64,000 nt of DNA, from positions 992,001-1,056,000 of the forward strand of contig NZ_LT593974.1 of assembly GCF_900086985.1 (NCBI RefSeq). Reading direction: 5' to 3'. The position numbers and the translations under genes were made by a program. Positions within the stretch are counted from its first letter, which is position 1. The number at the start of each line of letters is the position of its first letter. The notes beneath the pieces are model-generated. The model worked only from the letters and a program-made list of their open reading frames with translations, had not been told where the DNA came from and did no database searches. Below are positions 55,865 through 64,000 of this stretch, in pieces. The stretch comes from Halomonas sp. HL-93. Lineage in GTDB: Bacteria; Pseudomonadota; Gammaproteobacteria; Pseudomonadales; Halomonadaceae.

Positions 55865-56865
55865 TGGGCGACCATCTTGCGTCGTGCTAAGTAAATAAAG
55901 AAGGGGGTGCCAATCAGCGCCGTCATCACACCGACCGGAATCTCCTGGGGCGGCATTAAAAACCGCGAGGCCAAGTCGGCCAGCAGCAACAAACAGGCGC
56001 CCAGCAAGGCGCAGGCGGGCAGCAGCCAACGGTGGTCGATGCCAAACAGCCCACGCGCCATATGGGGCACAATCAAACCCACAAAGCCGATCATGCCCGC
56101 CAGGGCCACGGAGCTGCCCGCCAGCACAATCACGATTAGCCCCAAAAGTAGCTTGATGGTGGTGGCCTGCATGCCAAGCCCGGTGGCCATGTCATCGCCA
56201 AGCAGCAGCGCATTGGCGTGGCGTACCAGCAGCGCGCAGAGCAAAAGTGCCCCGCCAAAAAGCGGCAGCAGAGGCATGACGACGGAAAGTTCACGCCCCG
56301 ATACCGACCCCGCCAGCCACTGAAGAACGCTTTCAAAGCTTTGCTGGTCAATCACCAGGAGCCCCTGGCTGAACGATACGAACATCGCCGTGACGGCAAC
56401 GCCTGCCAGTACAACCCGCAGGGGGGAGAGCTCGCCATGGCGACCACGGCTAAGTACCATCACCAGAACGGCTGCGACCAGCGCGCCCAAAAGCGCGGCC
56501 CAGACGTAGTGCGCGGGGGTGTGCAGCGGCAGTAGCGACACCGCTACCACCACAAAAAACATCGCGCCTGCGTTGATGCCCAAAATGCCTGGTGAGGCCA
56601 GTGGGTTGCGCGTCACGGTCTGCATTAGCGCGCCGGCAATGGCGAGACTTGCTCCCACCAGTGCGGCAATCACCGCGCGGGGTAAGCGTTCGGTTAGCAG
56701 AATGATGTGGGCTACGTTGGTTGGATCATAGTGATTAAGTGCGGCCCATAACGATGACCAGGCAATAGCGGTGGTGCCTAACATGACACTGGCACAGAAA
56801 GCGCCCAGTGCCATTAGTAATCCAAATAGAAGCCCAAGCCCTTTTGCGCTGACGCTGTTTAGCAT
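55861..56865 (-). CDS. FecCD-family siderophore ABC permease (first)
   Basis: A 334-residue permease with the same family pattern (TERLPRAVIAALVGASLAIAGAL-type segment and GMIGFVGLIVPHMARGL). The ATG at 56865 overlaps the binding-protein stop by seven bases (ATGCTAA). With the second permease it forms the inner-membrane channel for the ferric siderophore. No ATPase adjoins them, so the ATPase at 42886-43731 is the likely partner. Confidence 0.88.
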   Translation of the reverse strand: MLNSVSAKGLGLLFGLLMALGAFCASVMLGTTAIAWSSLWAALNHYDPTNVAHIILLTERLPRAVIAALVGASLAIAGALMQTVTRNPLASPGILGINAGAMFFVVVAVSLLPLHTPAHYVWAALLGALVAAVLVMVLSRGRHGELSPLRVVLAGVAVTAMFVSFSQGLLVIDQQSFESVLQWLAGSVSGRELSVVMPLLPLFGGALLLCALLVRHANALLLGDDMATGLGMQATTIKLLLGLIVIVLAGSSVALAGMIGFVGLIVPHMARGLFGIDHRWLLPACALLGACLLLLADLASRFLMPPQEIPVGVMTALIGTPFFIYLARRKMVAQ

Positions 56866-57866
56866 GGAAAGGGCTCCACATGGTCGATGAAATGGGGTAG
56901 ACAAACGTGCGGCTGCGCCGCTTCGGGTTGCGACAGGCCATAGTGGGCGAAGAGATCATCCAGCATGGCATTGGCCGCTAATATGCCGCCACCCATCATC
57001 CAACTGACCGGGTCGACCTCATACACCCGATCGTTTTGTACGGCTGAAAGTTGTTGCCATAGGGGATGAGACGCCCAATGCTGGTAATTATCCGCAATCG
57101 CCGGGTCATCCGGTTCAAGCAGAATAAAGATGGCATCAGCATCCATCACCGGAATATTTTCAGTACTGGAGAGCTTCATTCCCCATCCTTGGCTTTGCAG
57201 AGTATCGGGTTGCTCAAAGCCCAGCTCATCTAAAATCGAGCCCGCAAAGCCGCTGGTGTAGATGCGCACGTGGTCGCTCTTGAAACGCACCACTGCCACT
57301 TTCTGAGGCCACTCGCTGCCAAGCTTGGTGGCAATCTGCTGGCGAAAATCGACTACCCGCGCATCCCATTGCTGAAGCAGCTCATTCGCTTGCGCTTCGC
57401 GGTCGGTGGCATTGGCCACCATTTTAAGCGTGGTTTTGAAGTCAAACACAGTAGGTGCAGATACCGTGGGCGCGATGGCGGTGAGTAATGATGCTATTCG
57501 CGCGTGGCGAAAGTCGCTGGCAATGACAAGGTCTGGATCAAGCCAAGCAATCTTTTCCAGGTTTGGCTGGGTTTCCAGCCCCACATGCTCAACGCCCGCC
57601 AGCGCGTCGCGCAGGTAGCGGTACATGGGCTTTTCCAGCCAGGAATCGACCACGCCTATGGGCGTCAGCCCAAGAGCAATAGCGCTGTCGGTGGCGCCCT
57701 GGTAAAGCGTAACGATGCGTGTTGGCGTGCTGCGCGAAGCCGTTTCGGTGTTATCAGCACGGACGGCACTGGCTGCCGCGCTCGTCGCTGTAGAGAGTAT
57801 GCCGGTCACCATAAGTGCTGAGGCGACAATACTCATGATGAGTCGAGGTAAGATCACTGACTGCAT
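56859..57866 (-). CDS. Siderophore ABC transporter substrate-binding protein
   Basis: A 335-residue PF01497 periplasmic binding protein. A signal peptide (residues 1-33, ending TSAAASA) precedes RIVTLYQGATDSAIALGLTPIGVVDSWLEKP, then LDPDLVIASDFRHARIASLL. The ATG at 57866 lies inside the MFS stop region with AGGA before it; a longer frame to 57914 would extend into the MFS gene. The protein resembles CbrA/YfiY-type carboxylate siderophore binders. It is the first dedicated gene after the exporter on this strand. Confidence 0.86.
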   Translation of the reverse strand: MQSVILPRLIMSIVASALMVTGILSTATSAAASAVRADNTETASRSTPTRIVTLYQGATDSAIALGLTPIGVVDSWLEKPMYRYLRDALAGVEHVGLETQPNLEKIAWLDPDLVIASDFRHARIASLLTAIAPTVSAPTVFDFKTTLKMVANATDREAQANELLQQWDARVVDFRQQIATKLGSEWPQKVAVVRFKSDHVRIYTSGFAGSILDELGFEQPDTLQSQGWGMKLSSTENIPVMDADAIFILLEPDDPAIADNYQHWASHPLWQQLSAVQNDRVYEVDPVSWMMGGGILAANAMLDDLFAHYGLSQPEAAQPHVCLPHFIDHVEPFPC

Positions 57867-59278
57867 ATCGTCCTGGCATCTGGGGTGGTCTGAATCACGC
57901 GACCTAACTGCCACGCCAGGGGTAAGCAGAGCGCGGCGATGCAGGCCAGGGCAAAAAAGGCCTGGTGAAGGCTCGAGGCGCTAGCCTCGGTATAGGTGGC
58001 TCCCTGATTAAGCGCTGCGTTGACTGTTATGTCGTAGTAGATCGACAGGGCAACAATGCCCACAGAAGCGCTTACCCGACGTGACATATTGTTCATCGCC
58101 GACGCCTGGGCAACACTCGATTCAGGCAGATCTTTCATGCCAGCCGTGGTGGCAGGCAGGTAGGCACAGCCCAGGCCAACACCGCGCATTCCCATCCAGG
58201 CGCCAATCACCCAGACCGGCGTGGCTGGCGTCAGCATGCCAAGCCCTATCAGACTCACAATAGTAACTATCAGCCCGATACTCATGCACCATTGGGGCGG
58301 GTAGCGGTCAATCAGCTGTCCTGCAACAGGGGAGCAGGCGGCGGCGGCGAGCGCGGTGGCCAAAAACACCACGCCTGTGGTTAGTGGGCTAAATCCCAGC
58401 GCATTCTGCATCCACAAGGGAACAAGCAGAATACAGCCAAACAGAATAACGGATTGCAGGCAGGCGAGCACGACACTGATACGGAAGCCTTGATGAGTGA
58501 AAAGTGACAGGTCAAGCAAGGGCGTCGGATGATGCCGCTCAACATGAACAAAACTCAGTAGCGCCAACACGCCGATTATCAGCGGGGTGATTATCTGGAA
58601 ACGCAGAAGGTCGGCGAGGGTATCCACCCAGCTAAGCGAAAACAGCACCGCACCCAGACCAAGCGTAATCAGCGTAAAACCGGCTATATCAAATCGGCGC
58701 GGTTGGTTGGAGGATTCTGTCGTTAGATAGCGGTAGCCACACAGCAGACCAAGCAGTGCAAAAGGGATATTCATTAAAAACAACGCTCGCCAGTGACTAA
58801 TTTCAAGCAATAGCCCGCCAACCGTTGGCCCAATGGCGGGCGCAATCATAACGGCAGCTCCCCATATGCCGCTGGCTCTGCCACGTTGATGAGAGGGATA
58901 GGCCGAAAAAATTAGCGATAGCGACAGCGGAATCATTAGTCCGGCCGCTATGCCCTGAACCCCTCGGGCGAGAATAATACCATTTAGACTTTGAGCCATG
59001 GCGCCCAGACTAGAACCGGCCAGGAAACCCAAAAGACCTAGCAGGTAAATACGTTTACGGCCAAATTTTCCGGCTAAGTAACCGGTTAGCGGCATGGTCA
59101 TACCCATGGTGATCATAAAAAGGGTCACCACCCAGCTCACCTGGGTAGTGCTGGCATTGAACGTGGTCATCAATTCAGCTACGGCAAGGTTCAGGGCGCT
59201 ATTGTTAAGGCTTACGGTAAAGGTGCCTAGTAGCACGCTGAATAGCACCTTGCTGCCATGTGCAGTAGTTGTCGGCAT
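57854..59278 (-). CDS. MFS exporter (DHA2 family), putative siderophore efflux
   Basis: A 474-residue inner-membrane protein with about fourteen hydrophobic helices, the DHA2 layout. Motif A-type LTGYLAGKFGRKRIYLLGLLGF follows the second helix near residue 60-80. No siderophore-specific motif is known, but the exporter role parallels SbnD, an MFS protein of staphyloferrin B. It begins the operon that continues into the binding protein by a 13-base overlap and is preceded by a Fur-like site. Confidence 0.82.
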   Translation of the reverse strand: MPTTTAHGSKVLFSVLLGTFTVSLNNSALNLAVAELMTTFNASTTQVSWVVTLFMITMGMTMPLTGYLAGKFGRKRIYLLGLLGFLAGSSLGAMAQSLNGIILARGVQGIAAGLMIPLSLSLIFSAYPSHQRGRASGIWGAAVMIAPAIGPTVGGLLLEISHWRALFLMNIPFALLGLLCGYRYLTTESSNQPRRFDIAGFTLITLGLGAVLFSLSWVDTLADLLRFQIITPLIIGVLALLSFVHVERHHPTPLLDLSLFTHQGFRISVVLACLQSVILFGCILLVPLWMQNALGFSPLTTGVVFLATALAAAACSPVAGQLIDRYPPQWCMSIGLIVTIVSLIGLGMLTPATPVWVIGAWMGMRGVGLGCAYLPATTAGMKDLPESSVAQASAMNNMSRRVSASVGIVALSIYYDITVNAALNQGATYTEASASSLHQAFFALACIAALCLPLAWQLGRVIQTTPDARTICSQ

Positions 59279-59361
59279 TTAACTTCACTTAACGATAAAA
59301 ATTGCTTGGCAGAATGGCCAGCGAGGAATTTTATAGGGTTAAATGATGGCATGTTGTAAAA

Positions 59362-59380
59362 ATTAATACAAATCGTTATC
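59362..59380 (-). promoter_or_regulatory. Fur-box-like site upstream of the exporter operon
   Basis: ATTAATACAAATCGTTATC agrees with the Fur consensus at 13 of 19 positions. It lies about 85-100 bases before the MFS start and may also affect the divergent rlmA. Confidence 0.5.
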
Positions 59381-59478
59381 AATTAAGAGGTGTCTACTTA
59401 ACCAACCGCTATCTTTTTTGCGAGTGTGGGTTACCATGCCGGGCACCTCGGCACTTCTCTTATATAGGCACTATCGGC

Positions 59479-60345
59479 ATGAGTATTTCTCCTTTCCAGG
59501 CGCTGGCCTGCCCGTTAGATGGCGAACCGCTAACGCCGTCGGGCAGTGCATGGCGATGCTCAGCGGGGCATAGCTTCGACATTGCCAAGCAAGGCTATGT
59601 AAACCTGCTGCCCGTTCAGCACAAGCGCTCCAGTGACCCTGGTGATAGCAAAACAATGGTGGCCGCGCGTCGTCGCTTTCTAAATGCCGGGTACTACCAA
59701 CCTATCGCCGACGCGGTGAGTCTCGCGGTTTTTGAACATACCCAGCATGAAACGAGCCATGACGCGGAGCTTAGTTGCCTGGATGCTGGCTGTGGTGATG
59801 GCTATTACCTTAGGGCATTGGCCAATGCGGTTTCGAGCGAGAAATCGCTGGCGCTGTTGGGGCTGGATATTTCCAAATGGGCGGTGCAGACGGCGGCTAA
59901 GCAGGATAACAAGCAGACACCGCAAAGCAGTTGGGTGGTGGGCAGTAACGCCAACTTGCCCGTGCAGAGCTCGTCGCTCGACTGCGTGCTATGCATGTTC
60001 GGTTTCCCGGTATATCGGGAATTTGCTCGTGTGCTCAAACCGGGCGGTGTGTTAATTCAGGTTGAGGCGGGGCCGGGTCATTTGCGCGAATTGCGCGATA
60101 TTATCTATCCGACGTTAAAGGCAGAGCGTTTTAGTGAGCCTGAGTGGCCAGAGGGGTTCACGCAGTTGGGCGTAGAGGCCTTGCGCTATGCGCTGACGCT
60201 CAGCGATGCGGAAGCCATTGCTGACTTGTTGGTGATGACGCCACATTTTTATCGCGCCACGACAGAAGGTCGTGAGAAAGCGGCTGTGCTTAGGTCAATC
60301 ACCTTAACGGTAGACGTGCGTATCGTGCGGTGGGCGCGCGTTTAG
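59479..60345 (+). CDS. rlmA: 23S rRNA (guanine745-N1)-methyltransferase
   Basis: A 288-residue class I SAM-dependent methyltransferase. The N-terminal zinc finger uses C11 and C27 with H31 in CPLDGEPL and CSAGHSFD, followed by the nearly invariant GYVNLLPVQHKRSSDPGDS segment. The SAM site is LDAGCGDGYYL near 110. The whole protein aligns in order with E. coli RlmA, which methylates G745 in helix 35 of 23S rRNA. It is divergent from the exporter and unrelated to the iron cluster. Confidence 0.93.
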   Translation: MSISPFQALACPLDGEPLTPSGSAWRCSAGHSFDIAKQGYVNLLPVQHKRSSDPGDSKTMVAARRRFLNAGYYQPIADAVSLAVFEHTQHETSHDAELSCLDAGCGDGYYLRALANAVSSEKSLALLGLDISKWAVQTAAKQDNKQTPQSSWVVGSNANLPVQSSSLDCVLCMFGFPVYREFARVLKPGGVLIQVEAGPGHLRELRDIIYPTLKAERFSEPEWPEGFTQLGVEALRYALTLSDAEAIADLLVMTPHFYRATTEGREKAAVLRSITLTVDVRIVRWARV

Positions 60346-60383
60346 CGGGCGTTAAACGCAATGTTTGTATGTTCCAAATACAA

Positions 60384-60407
60384 CAAGGCCCGCATAAGCG
60401 GGCCTTG
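60384..60407. terminator. Hairpin between convergent rlmA and the cold-shock gene
   Basis: CAAGGCCCGC and GCGGGCCTTG form a 10-bp stem with the loop ATAA. No long T-run on the plus strand; the minus strand is followed by a T-rich stretch. Confidence 0.7.
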
Positions 60408-60446
60408 GGGTCGAATCCGAAGATTCGGACAAACTGCTAACGGATG

Positions 60447-60653
60447 TTAGGAAGTTTGCTTGATGTTAGAGGCTTGTAGGCCTTTCTTGCCCTGGGTAAC
60501 GTCAAAAGAAACGTTAGCGCCTTCTTGAAGAGATTTGAAGCCGTCGGCTTGAATCTCAGAGAAGTGAGCAAAGAGGTCGTCGCCGCCGTCAGAAGGAGCG
60601 ATGAAACCGAAGCCTTTAGTGTCGTTAAACCATTTAACTGTGCCAGTTGCCAT
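60447..60653 (-). CDS. Cold-shock protein (CspA family)
   Basis: A 68-residue single-stranded nucleic-acid chaperone with RNP1 KGFGFI at residues 13-18 and RNP2 DLFAHF at 26-31, and the full cold-shock domain. [10 protein letters not shown] is the normal start, with AAAGGA eight bases upstream; an upstream frame adds seven residues without support. A leader of more than 200 bases separates it from the next gene upstream, typical of regulated csp genes. Confidence 0.94.
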   Translation of the reverse strand: MATGTVKWFNDTKGFGFIAPSDGGDDLFAHFSEIQADGFKSLQEGANVSFDVTQGKKGLQASNIKQTS

Positions 60654-60881
60654 GATGTAGATCCTTTCGCGCAATAGCGCCTTAATAAAGTTCCTGGTAT
60701 TACCCAGATTGAAGTAGCGGGTGAAACAAGGAATACAATGTCAGGCTGCCGAATAAAGATCGTACACTTCTGAAACCATGCTGCTTGCTAACCACTGACG
60801 ACACAGTGTCATGGATTGGATATTAGGTCAAAGGGTTTCGCAATTATTTTTATAGGCGCTGAGCTTTTGACTGGTGCTGGA
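60654..60881 (-). other. Leader and promoter region of the cold-shock gene
   Basis: 228 bases without an open frame that could be a thermoregulated 5' leader of the csp mRNA. No structure was modelled. Confidence 0.35.
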
Positions 60882-61637
60882 TTAACGACTCGCGGTAGGT
60901 CGTACGACGATATCGCTGGTATCCACGTCATCGGGCTGGTTGATAGCATGCGCAATGGCGGAGGCGATGGCCTCGGGCTTTAGGGCAATCTGACGATACG
61001 TCACCATGGCTTCGGCGGCCTCTGGGTCAGTAATGGTATTAGCCAGTTCTGATTCCACCACGCCGGGATAAACACAGCTAACACGGATATTGTCGGTTTC
61101 CTGGCGTAACCCATCCGAAATGGCGCGCACGGCATATTTGGTGGCGCAATACACGGCAGCGGTTGGGACGACGGTGAACCCGCCGATAGAGGATACGTTG
61201 ATCACTTGTCCGCTTTCCTGAGCTTGCAGGATGGGTAGAGTGGCAGCGATACCGTTGAGTACGCCACGAATGTTGACGTCGATCATGCGGTTCCACTCAT
61301 CGACTTTAAGCGATGCCAACGGTGAGAGCGGCATAATGCCCGCGTTGTTGATAATGACATCAATCCGGCCATACAGATTGATAGCGAAATCCGCGAATGC
61401 CTGCATATCCTCCAGGTTAGTCACATCCAGCGCTCGATAATCCACCGTGCCGCCTTCTGCGCGCAGAGTCTTGGTCAGTGCTTCCAGCCTGTCGGTACGA
61501 CGTGCGCCGATGATGAGACGGTGCCCTTGGCCTGCAAGCCAGCGAGCCGTTGCTTCGCCGATACCGCTGCTGGCACCGGTTAATAAGACAACTTTTGATG
61601 GATAGGGTGTAGATGAAGGGTTAGTTGTAACCGCCAT
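60882..61637 (-). CDS. Short-chain dehydrogenase/reductase
   Basis: A 251-residue classical SDR. TGASSGIG (20-27) is the cofactor loop, NNAG is at 97-100, and the catalytic Ser is S150 with Y163 and K167. Arg residues after the second strand (GARRTDR) suggest NADP(H). It resembles YdfG-type serine/3-hydroxy-acid or general oxidoreductases. GAGG precedes the ATG. The substrate is unknown. Confidence 0.88.
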   Translation of the reverse strand: MAVTTNPSSTPYPSKVVLLTGASSGIGEATARWLAGQGHRLIIGARRTDRLEALTKTLRAEGGTVDYRALDVTNLEDMQAFADFAINLYGRIDVIINNAGIMPLSPLASLKVDEWNRMIDVNIRGVLNGIAATLPILQAQESGQVINVSSIGGFTVVPTAAVYCATKYAVRAISDGLRQETDNIRVSCVYPGVVESELANTITDPEAAEAMVTYRQIALKPEAIASAIAHAINQPDDVDTSDIVVRPTASR

Positions 61638-61995
61638 TTGATAATCCTCTTATTGATAAGCACTGGAAATAAGCACTGGGGATAAGTACCTGGAGAAGAT
61701 TAGCGAGCGGCAGCAAGTGGCAATAGCGGCGATCCTATTAAATTTTTGCCTAATCCTATTGCTTAAAGGGGTGAATGTGGGAGGTTTAGCCGTAAAGTAT
61801 ATATATTCCTCTCGTGGTGATGGCGGCTGCCTTTGTTTGGCCACGATGCCGGTAACCGTAGGCGAGGTAATTTACATGTCATTGAAGAGCAATGCTGTGG
61901 TTTACAGCAAGACCGTCGAGCGCTACTGATATAATAATGAGCGTGCTTATGATGTTAAAATCAATAACATATTCAATCCTGTTAAAGGACACGCA
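61638..61995. other. Intergenic region
   Basis: About 360 bases between the divergent SDR gene and the DAACS gene, presumably carrying both promoters. Two frames of 64 and 70 codons overlap here on opposite strands without recognisable homology or ribosome sites. I see no other signal. Confidence 0.4.
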
Positions 61996-63258
61996 ATGAA
62001 ACGCATATGGAAAGCCTATTTTGAGGCGTCATTGATTTTACGCGTCACCATCGCGCTGGTGCTTGGGGTTGTTGTCGGGCTTGTCGGCGGCGAGACAGTG
62101 GCGGCCTGGCTGGCGCCACTGGGTGACCTGCTGCTGCGGCTGCTGACGTTTCTGATCGTGCCCATTGTGTTGTTTACCCTGATGGTGGGCGTTAACCAAT
62201 CCCGGGAGGGCAGTGCAGGTCGCATCGGCGGAAAAGTGCTCGGCTATTACCTGGCGTCCTCGGCGCTGGCGATTATGGTGGGCTTAACCGTTGCGTCGCT
62301 GTTTAGCCCAGGCAGCGGGATGACGCTGGATGATGATGCCAGCTTCTCGGTGCCGGAAAACCCAGGCGTTGTCGATACACTGCTGAACATCGTGCCGAAC
62401 AATATTATCGGTGCCTTCTCCGAACTCAATATGCTGGGGATTATTTTTACTGCGCTGGTGTTTGGGATTGCGCTGCTCAAAATGCGCCAGTCAGAGCGCC
62501 AGCATGCCATGGGCGAGCGTCTGTATGAGGTAATTGAGTCGCTCAACGAAGTCACGCTCAACGTAATGGCTGGGGTGTTGCACTACGTGCCCATAGGCGT
62601 GTTTGCGATTGTTGCCGAAACGGTGAGTCAGCAGGGATTGGAAACACTGCTATCGTTGGGAGATATGGTGGTTGTGCTGTACATCGCGCTGGGTGCTCAA
62701 CTACTGATTTACTGCGGTGTCATGCGTCTGTTTGGGGTGAAACTACGCAACTTCTTCCGCGAGGCGCGCACGCCGATGTTAACTGCATTTGCCACCCAAA
62801 GTAGTTCTGGCACCTTACCCATCACGGTCAATGCAGCTCGCCGTTTGGGAATTTCCAAAAGTATTTATGGCTTCAGTCTGCCGCTTGGGGCCACCTTAAA
62901 CATGGATGGTGCGGCGATTCGTATCGCGATATCAGCGGTATTTGCGGCCAACGTGATTGGCGCACCGCTGGATTTCATCAGCATGGTGCAGATTGTACTG
63001 ATCGGGACGTTGGTCTCGGTGGGCACGGCAGGGGTGCCCGGCGCCGGCATTATCATGATTGCCACGGTATTTGCCCAGGTGGGGCTGCCGATTGAAACCG
63101 TCGCGCTGTTAACCGCCATTGATGCTCTGGTCGGCATGGGGTGCACGGCGCTGAACGTCACGGGAGATTTGGTCGGCACGTCGGTTATCGCCCGCAGCGA
63201 AGGCGAGCAGTTGAGCGAGCAGTCTGTTGGCGAAGCGTCGGCGGCAGCGAACAGTTAG
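61996..63258 (+). CDS. Dicarboxylate/amino acid:cation symporter (DAACS)
   Basis: A 420-residue inner-membrane carrier of the glutamate/aspartate transporter fold. The helical hairpin 1 serine-rich motif ATQSSSGTLPI is near residue 270, NMDGAA near 302, and the second hairpin GVPGAGI near 350. It imports C4-dicarboxylates or acidic amino acids with Na+ or H+. AAGGA stands seven bases before the ATG. It is followed by the deaminase gene after 52 bases. Confidence 0.9.
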   Translation: MKRIWKAYFEASLILRVTIALVLGVVVGLVGGETVAAWLAPLGDLLLRLLTFLIVPIVLFTLMVGVNQSREGSAGRIGGKVLGYYLASSALAIMVGLTVASLFSPGSGMTLDDDASFSVPENPGVVDTLLNIVPNNIIGAFSELNMLGIIFTALVFGIALLKMRQSERQHAMGERLYEVIESLNEVTLNVMAGVLHYVPIGVFAIVAETVSQQGLETLLSLGDMVVVLYIALGAQLLIYCGVMRLFGVKLRNFFREARTPMLTAFATQSSSGTLPITVNAARRLGISKSIYGFSLPLGATLNMDGAAIRIAISAVFAANVIGAPLDFISMVQIVLIGTLVSVGTAGVPGAGIIMIATVFAQVGLPIETVALLTAIDALVGMGCTALNVTGDLVGTSVIARSEGEQLSEQSVGEASAAANS

Positions 63259-63310
63259 TTGAAAGAAGGCTCGTAAATGAAAGGCCCGTAAATAGACAGG
63301 AGCTGCCAAG

Positions 63311-63790
63311 ATGGATGATCGAGAAATACCCTTCATTGAACGGGCCGTGGCGCTCGCTGAAGAGGCGCTAAACGCCGGGGATGAGCCTTTTGGTAGCGTG
63401 CTGGTCGGTGGCGATGGCGAGGTGCTGGCTGAGGATCGCAACCGCATTGCCGGCGGCGATTCCACTCAGCACCCTGAATTCGCCCTGGCGCGTTGGGCCG
63501 CTCAGCACATGACGCCAGAGGCGCGGGCGCAGGCCACGGTGTTCACCTCCGGGGAGCATTGCCCGATGTGTGCCGCGGCCCATGGCTGGGTAGGGCTTGG
63601 GCGTATTGTGTACGCCAGTTCCTCAAAGCAACTGAGCAACTGGCTCGCTGAGCTAGGCGTGGCACCGCCGCCGGTGGCGACCTTATCCATTCAACAGGTG
63701 GTGCCAGGCCTTACGGTAGAAGGGCCGGTAGCCGGGTGGGATGAAAAGGTTCATGCATTGCACCAGCGTCGGCATGCGGGCCTCAGCTGA
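63311..63790 (+). CDS. Nucleoside/cytidine deaminase-like protein
   Basis: A 159-residue zinc deaminase of the cytosine/guanine deaminase fold. The zinc ligands are H54 and the pair C84 and C87 (HCPMC), with the catalytic E56 in HPE where HAE is most common. Proteins with HPE recur in proteobacteria under the general name nucleoside deaminase. AGGAG precedes the ATG. The substrate is not clear from sequence. It ends at a bidirectional terminator. Confidence 0.86.
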   Translation: MDDREIPFIERAVALAEEALNAGDEPFGSVLVGGDGEVLAEDRNRIAGGDSTQHPEFALARWAAQHMTPEARAQATVFTSGEHCPMCAAAHGWVGLGRIVYASSSKQLSNWLAELGVAPPPVATLSIQQVVPGLTVEGPVAGWDEKVHALHQRRHAGLS

Positions 63791-63793
63791 ATA

Positions 63794-63831
63794 TAAAAAA
63801 ACCGCCTGAGCGCAGGCTCAGGCGGTTTTTT
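63794..63831. terminator. Bidirectional terminator
   Basis: ACCGCCTGAG and CTCAGGCGGT pair around CGCAGG, with A before and T after. It serves the deaminase and the convergent YqaE-like gene. Confidence 0.88.
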
Positions 63832-63851
63832 AATCGTTACCAAGGGAAAAG

Positions 63852-64000
63852 CTAGTGCTTCAATATCACGTAAAACGCGTGGATGATGCCGGGCACAAAG
63901 CCAAACAACGTCAAGATGATGTTGAGCCAGAAATGTCCTTTAAGACCCACCTCAAAGAATACACCGAGGGGCGGTAAAATGACCGCAAAAATCATTTTGA
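63852..64000 (-). CDS. YqaE/Pmp3-family small membrane protein, C-terminal part
   Basis: The minus strand encodes a 47-residue stretch from an internal ATG at 63995: hydrophobic helix IFAVILPPLGVFFE, then GHFWLNIILTLFGFVPGIIHAFYVI and the stop. That is the Pmp3/YqaE signature of two transmembrane helices linked by a polar turn. The family's usual length is about 52 residues and the reading frame continues off the right edge, so the true start lies outside. The family is induced by salt or cold in several organisms. Confidence 0.85.
   Translation of the reverse strand, partial: KMIFAVILPPLGVFFEVGLKGHFWLNIILTLFGFVPGIIHAFYVILKH

Overview
The window looks like chromosomal DNA of a halophilic gammaproteobacterium, most likely a Halomonas/Vreelandella-type member of the Halomonadaceae. 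The reasons are the stock of compatible-solute transporters (a BCCT carrier and a ProU-type ABC system), very acidic secreted proteins, moderately high GC, and gammaproteobacterial housekeeping genes such as rlmA and a cold-shock gene. This placement is inference from gene content; no rRNA is present.

Layout. 1-9.9 kb: the start of an EamA-type transporter at the edge, a DUF4168 exported protein, a CNMP/CBS/nucleotidyltransferase gene with a DnaQ-like exonuclease, then an osmolyte block on the minus strand (proV-proW-proX, a Usp gene and a BCCT carrier) and an acidic lipoprotein. 9.9-16 kb: a sigma-54 two-component system, a PQQ-type sugar dehydrogenase, an AEC carrier and a LysR regulator. 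16.4-22.7 kb: a first iron-siderophore uptake divergon (TonB receptor against binding protein, two permeases and ATPase) with Fur-box-like sites, followed by an ABC exporter and a YceI-like protein. 25.3-35.3 kb: a tRNA(CAT) followed by a defence island holding a complete type I restriction-modification system whose hsdR lies about 4.5 kb from hsdMS. Between them are a zeta-like P-loop kinase with a small partner, a GIY-YIG/DUF4357 protein and a broken PD-(D/E)XK-like gene. 35.5-39.7 kb: two paralogous Crp/Fnr regulators and a PAS-GGDEF-EAL protein whose EAL half looks catalytically dead.

39.8-59.3 kb is a large iron locus. It holds a frameshifted TonB receptor, a sucrase/ferredoxin-like putative siderophore reductase with an ABC ATPase, an intact TonB receptor, and a five-gene NRPS-independent siderophore operon. 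The operon order (NIS synthetase, PLP decarboxylase, NIS synthetase, HpcH/HpaI-type citrate synthase, NIS synthetase) matches the achromobactin acsD-E-C-B-A order. On the opposite strand follow an RraA-like protein, two permeases, a binding protein and an MFS exporter. The acsF-type diaminobutyrate aminotransferase is absent; the ectoine enzyme EctB, if this host has it, could supply that precursor. 59.5-64 kb: rlmA, a cold-shock protein, an SDR enzyme, a DAACS symporter, a nucleoside deaminase and the end of a Pmp3/YqaE peptide.

The main functional themes are osmolyte import and two Fur-type iron systems, with a tRNA-adjacent defence island between the two iron loci. The most unusual points are the siderophore locus with its atypical RraA and ferredoxin-like reductase, the decayed defence genes, the one-base frameshift in a siderophore receptor, and a long palindrome just ahead of the biosynthetic operon.
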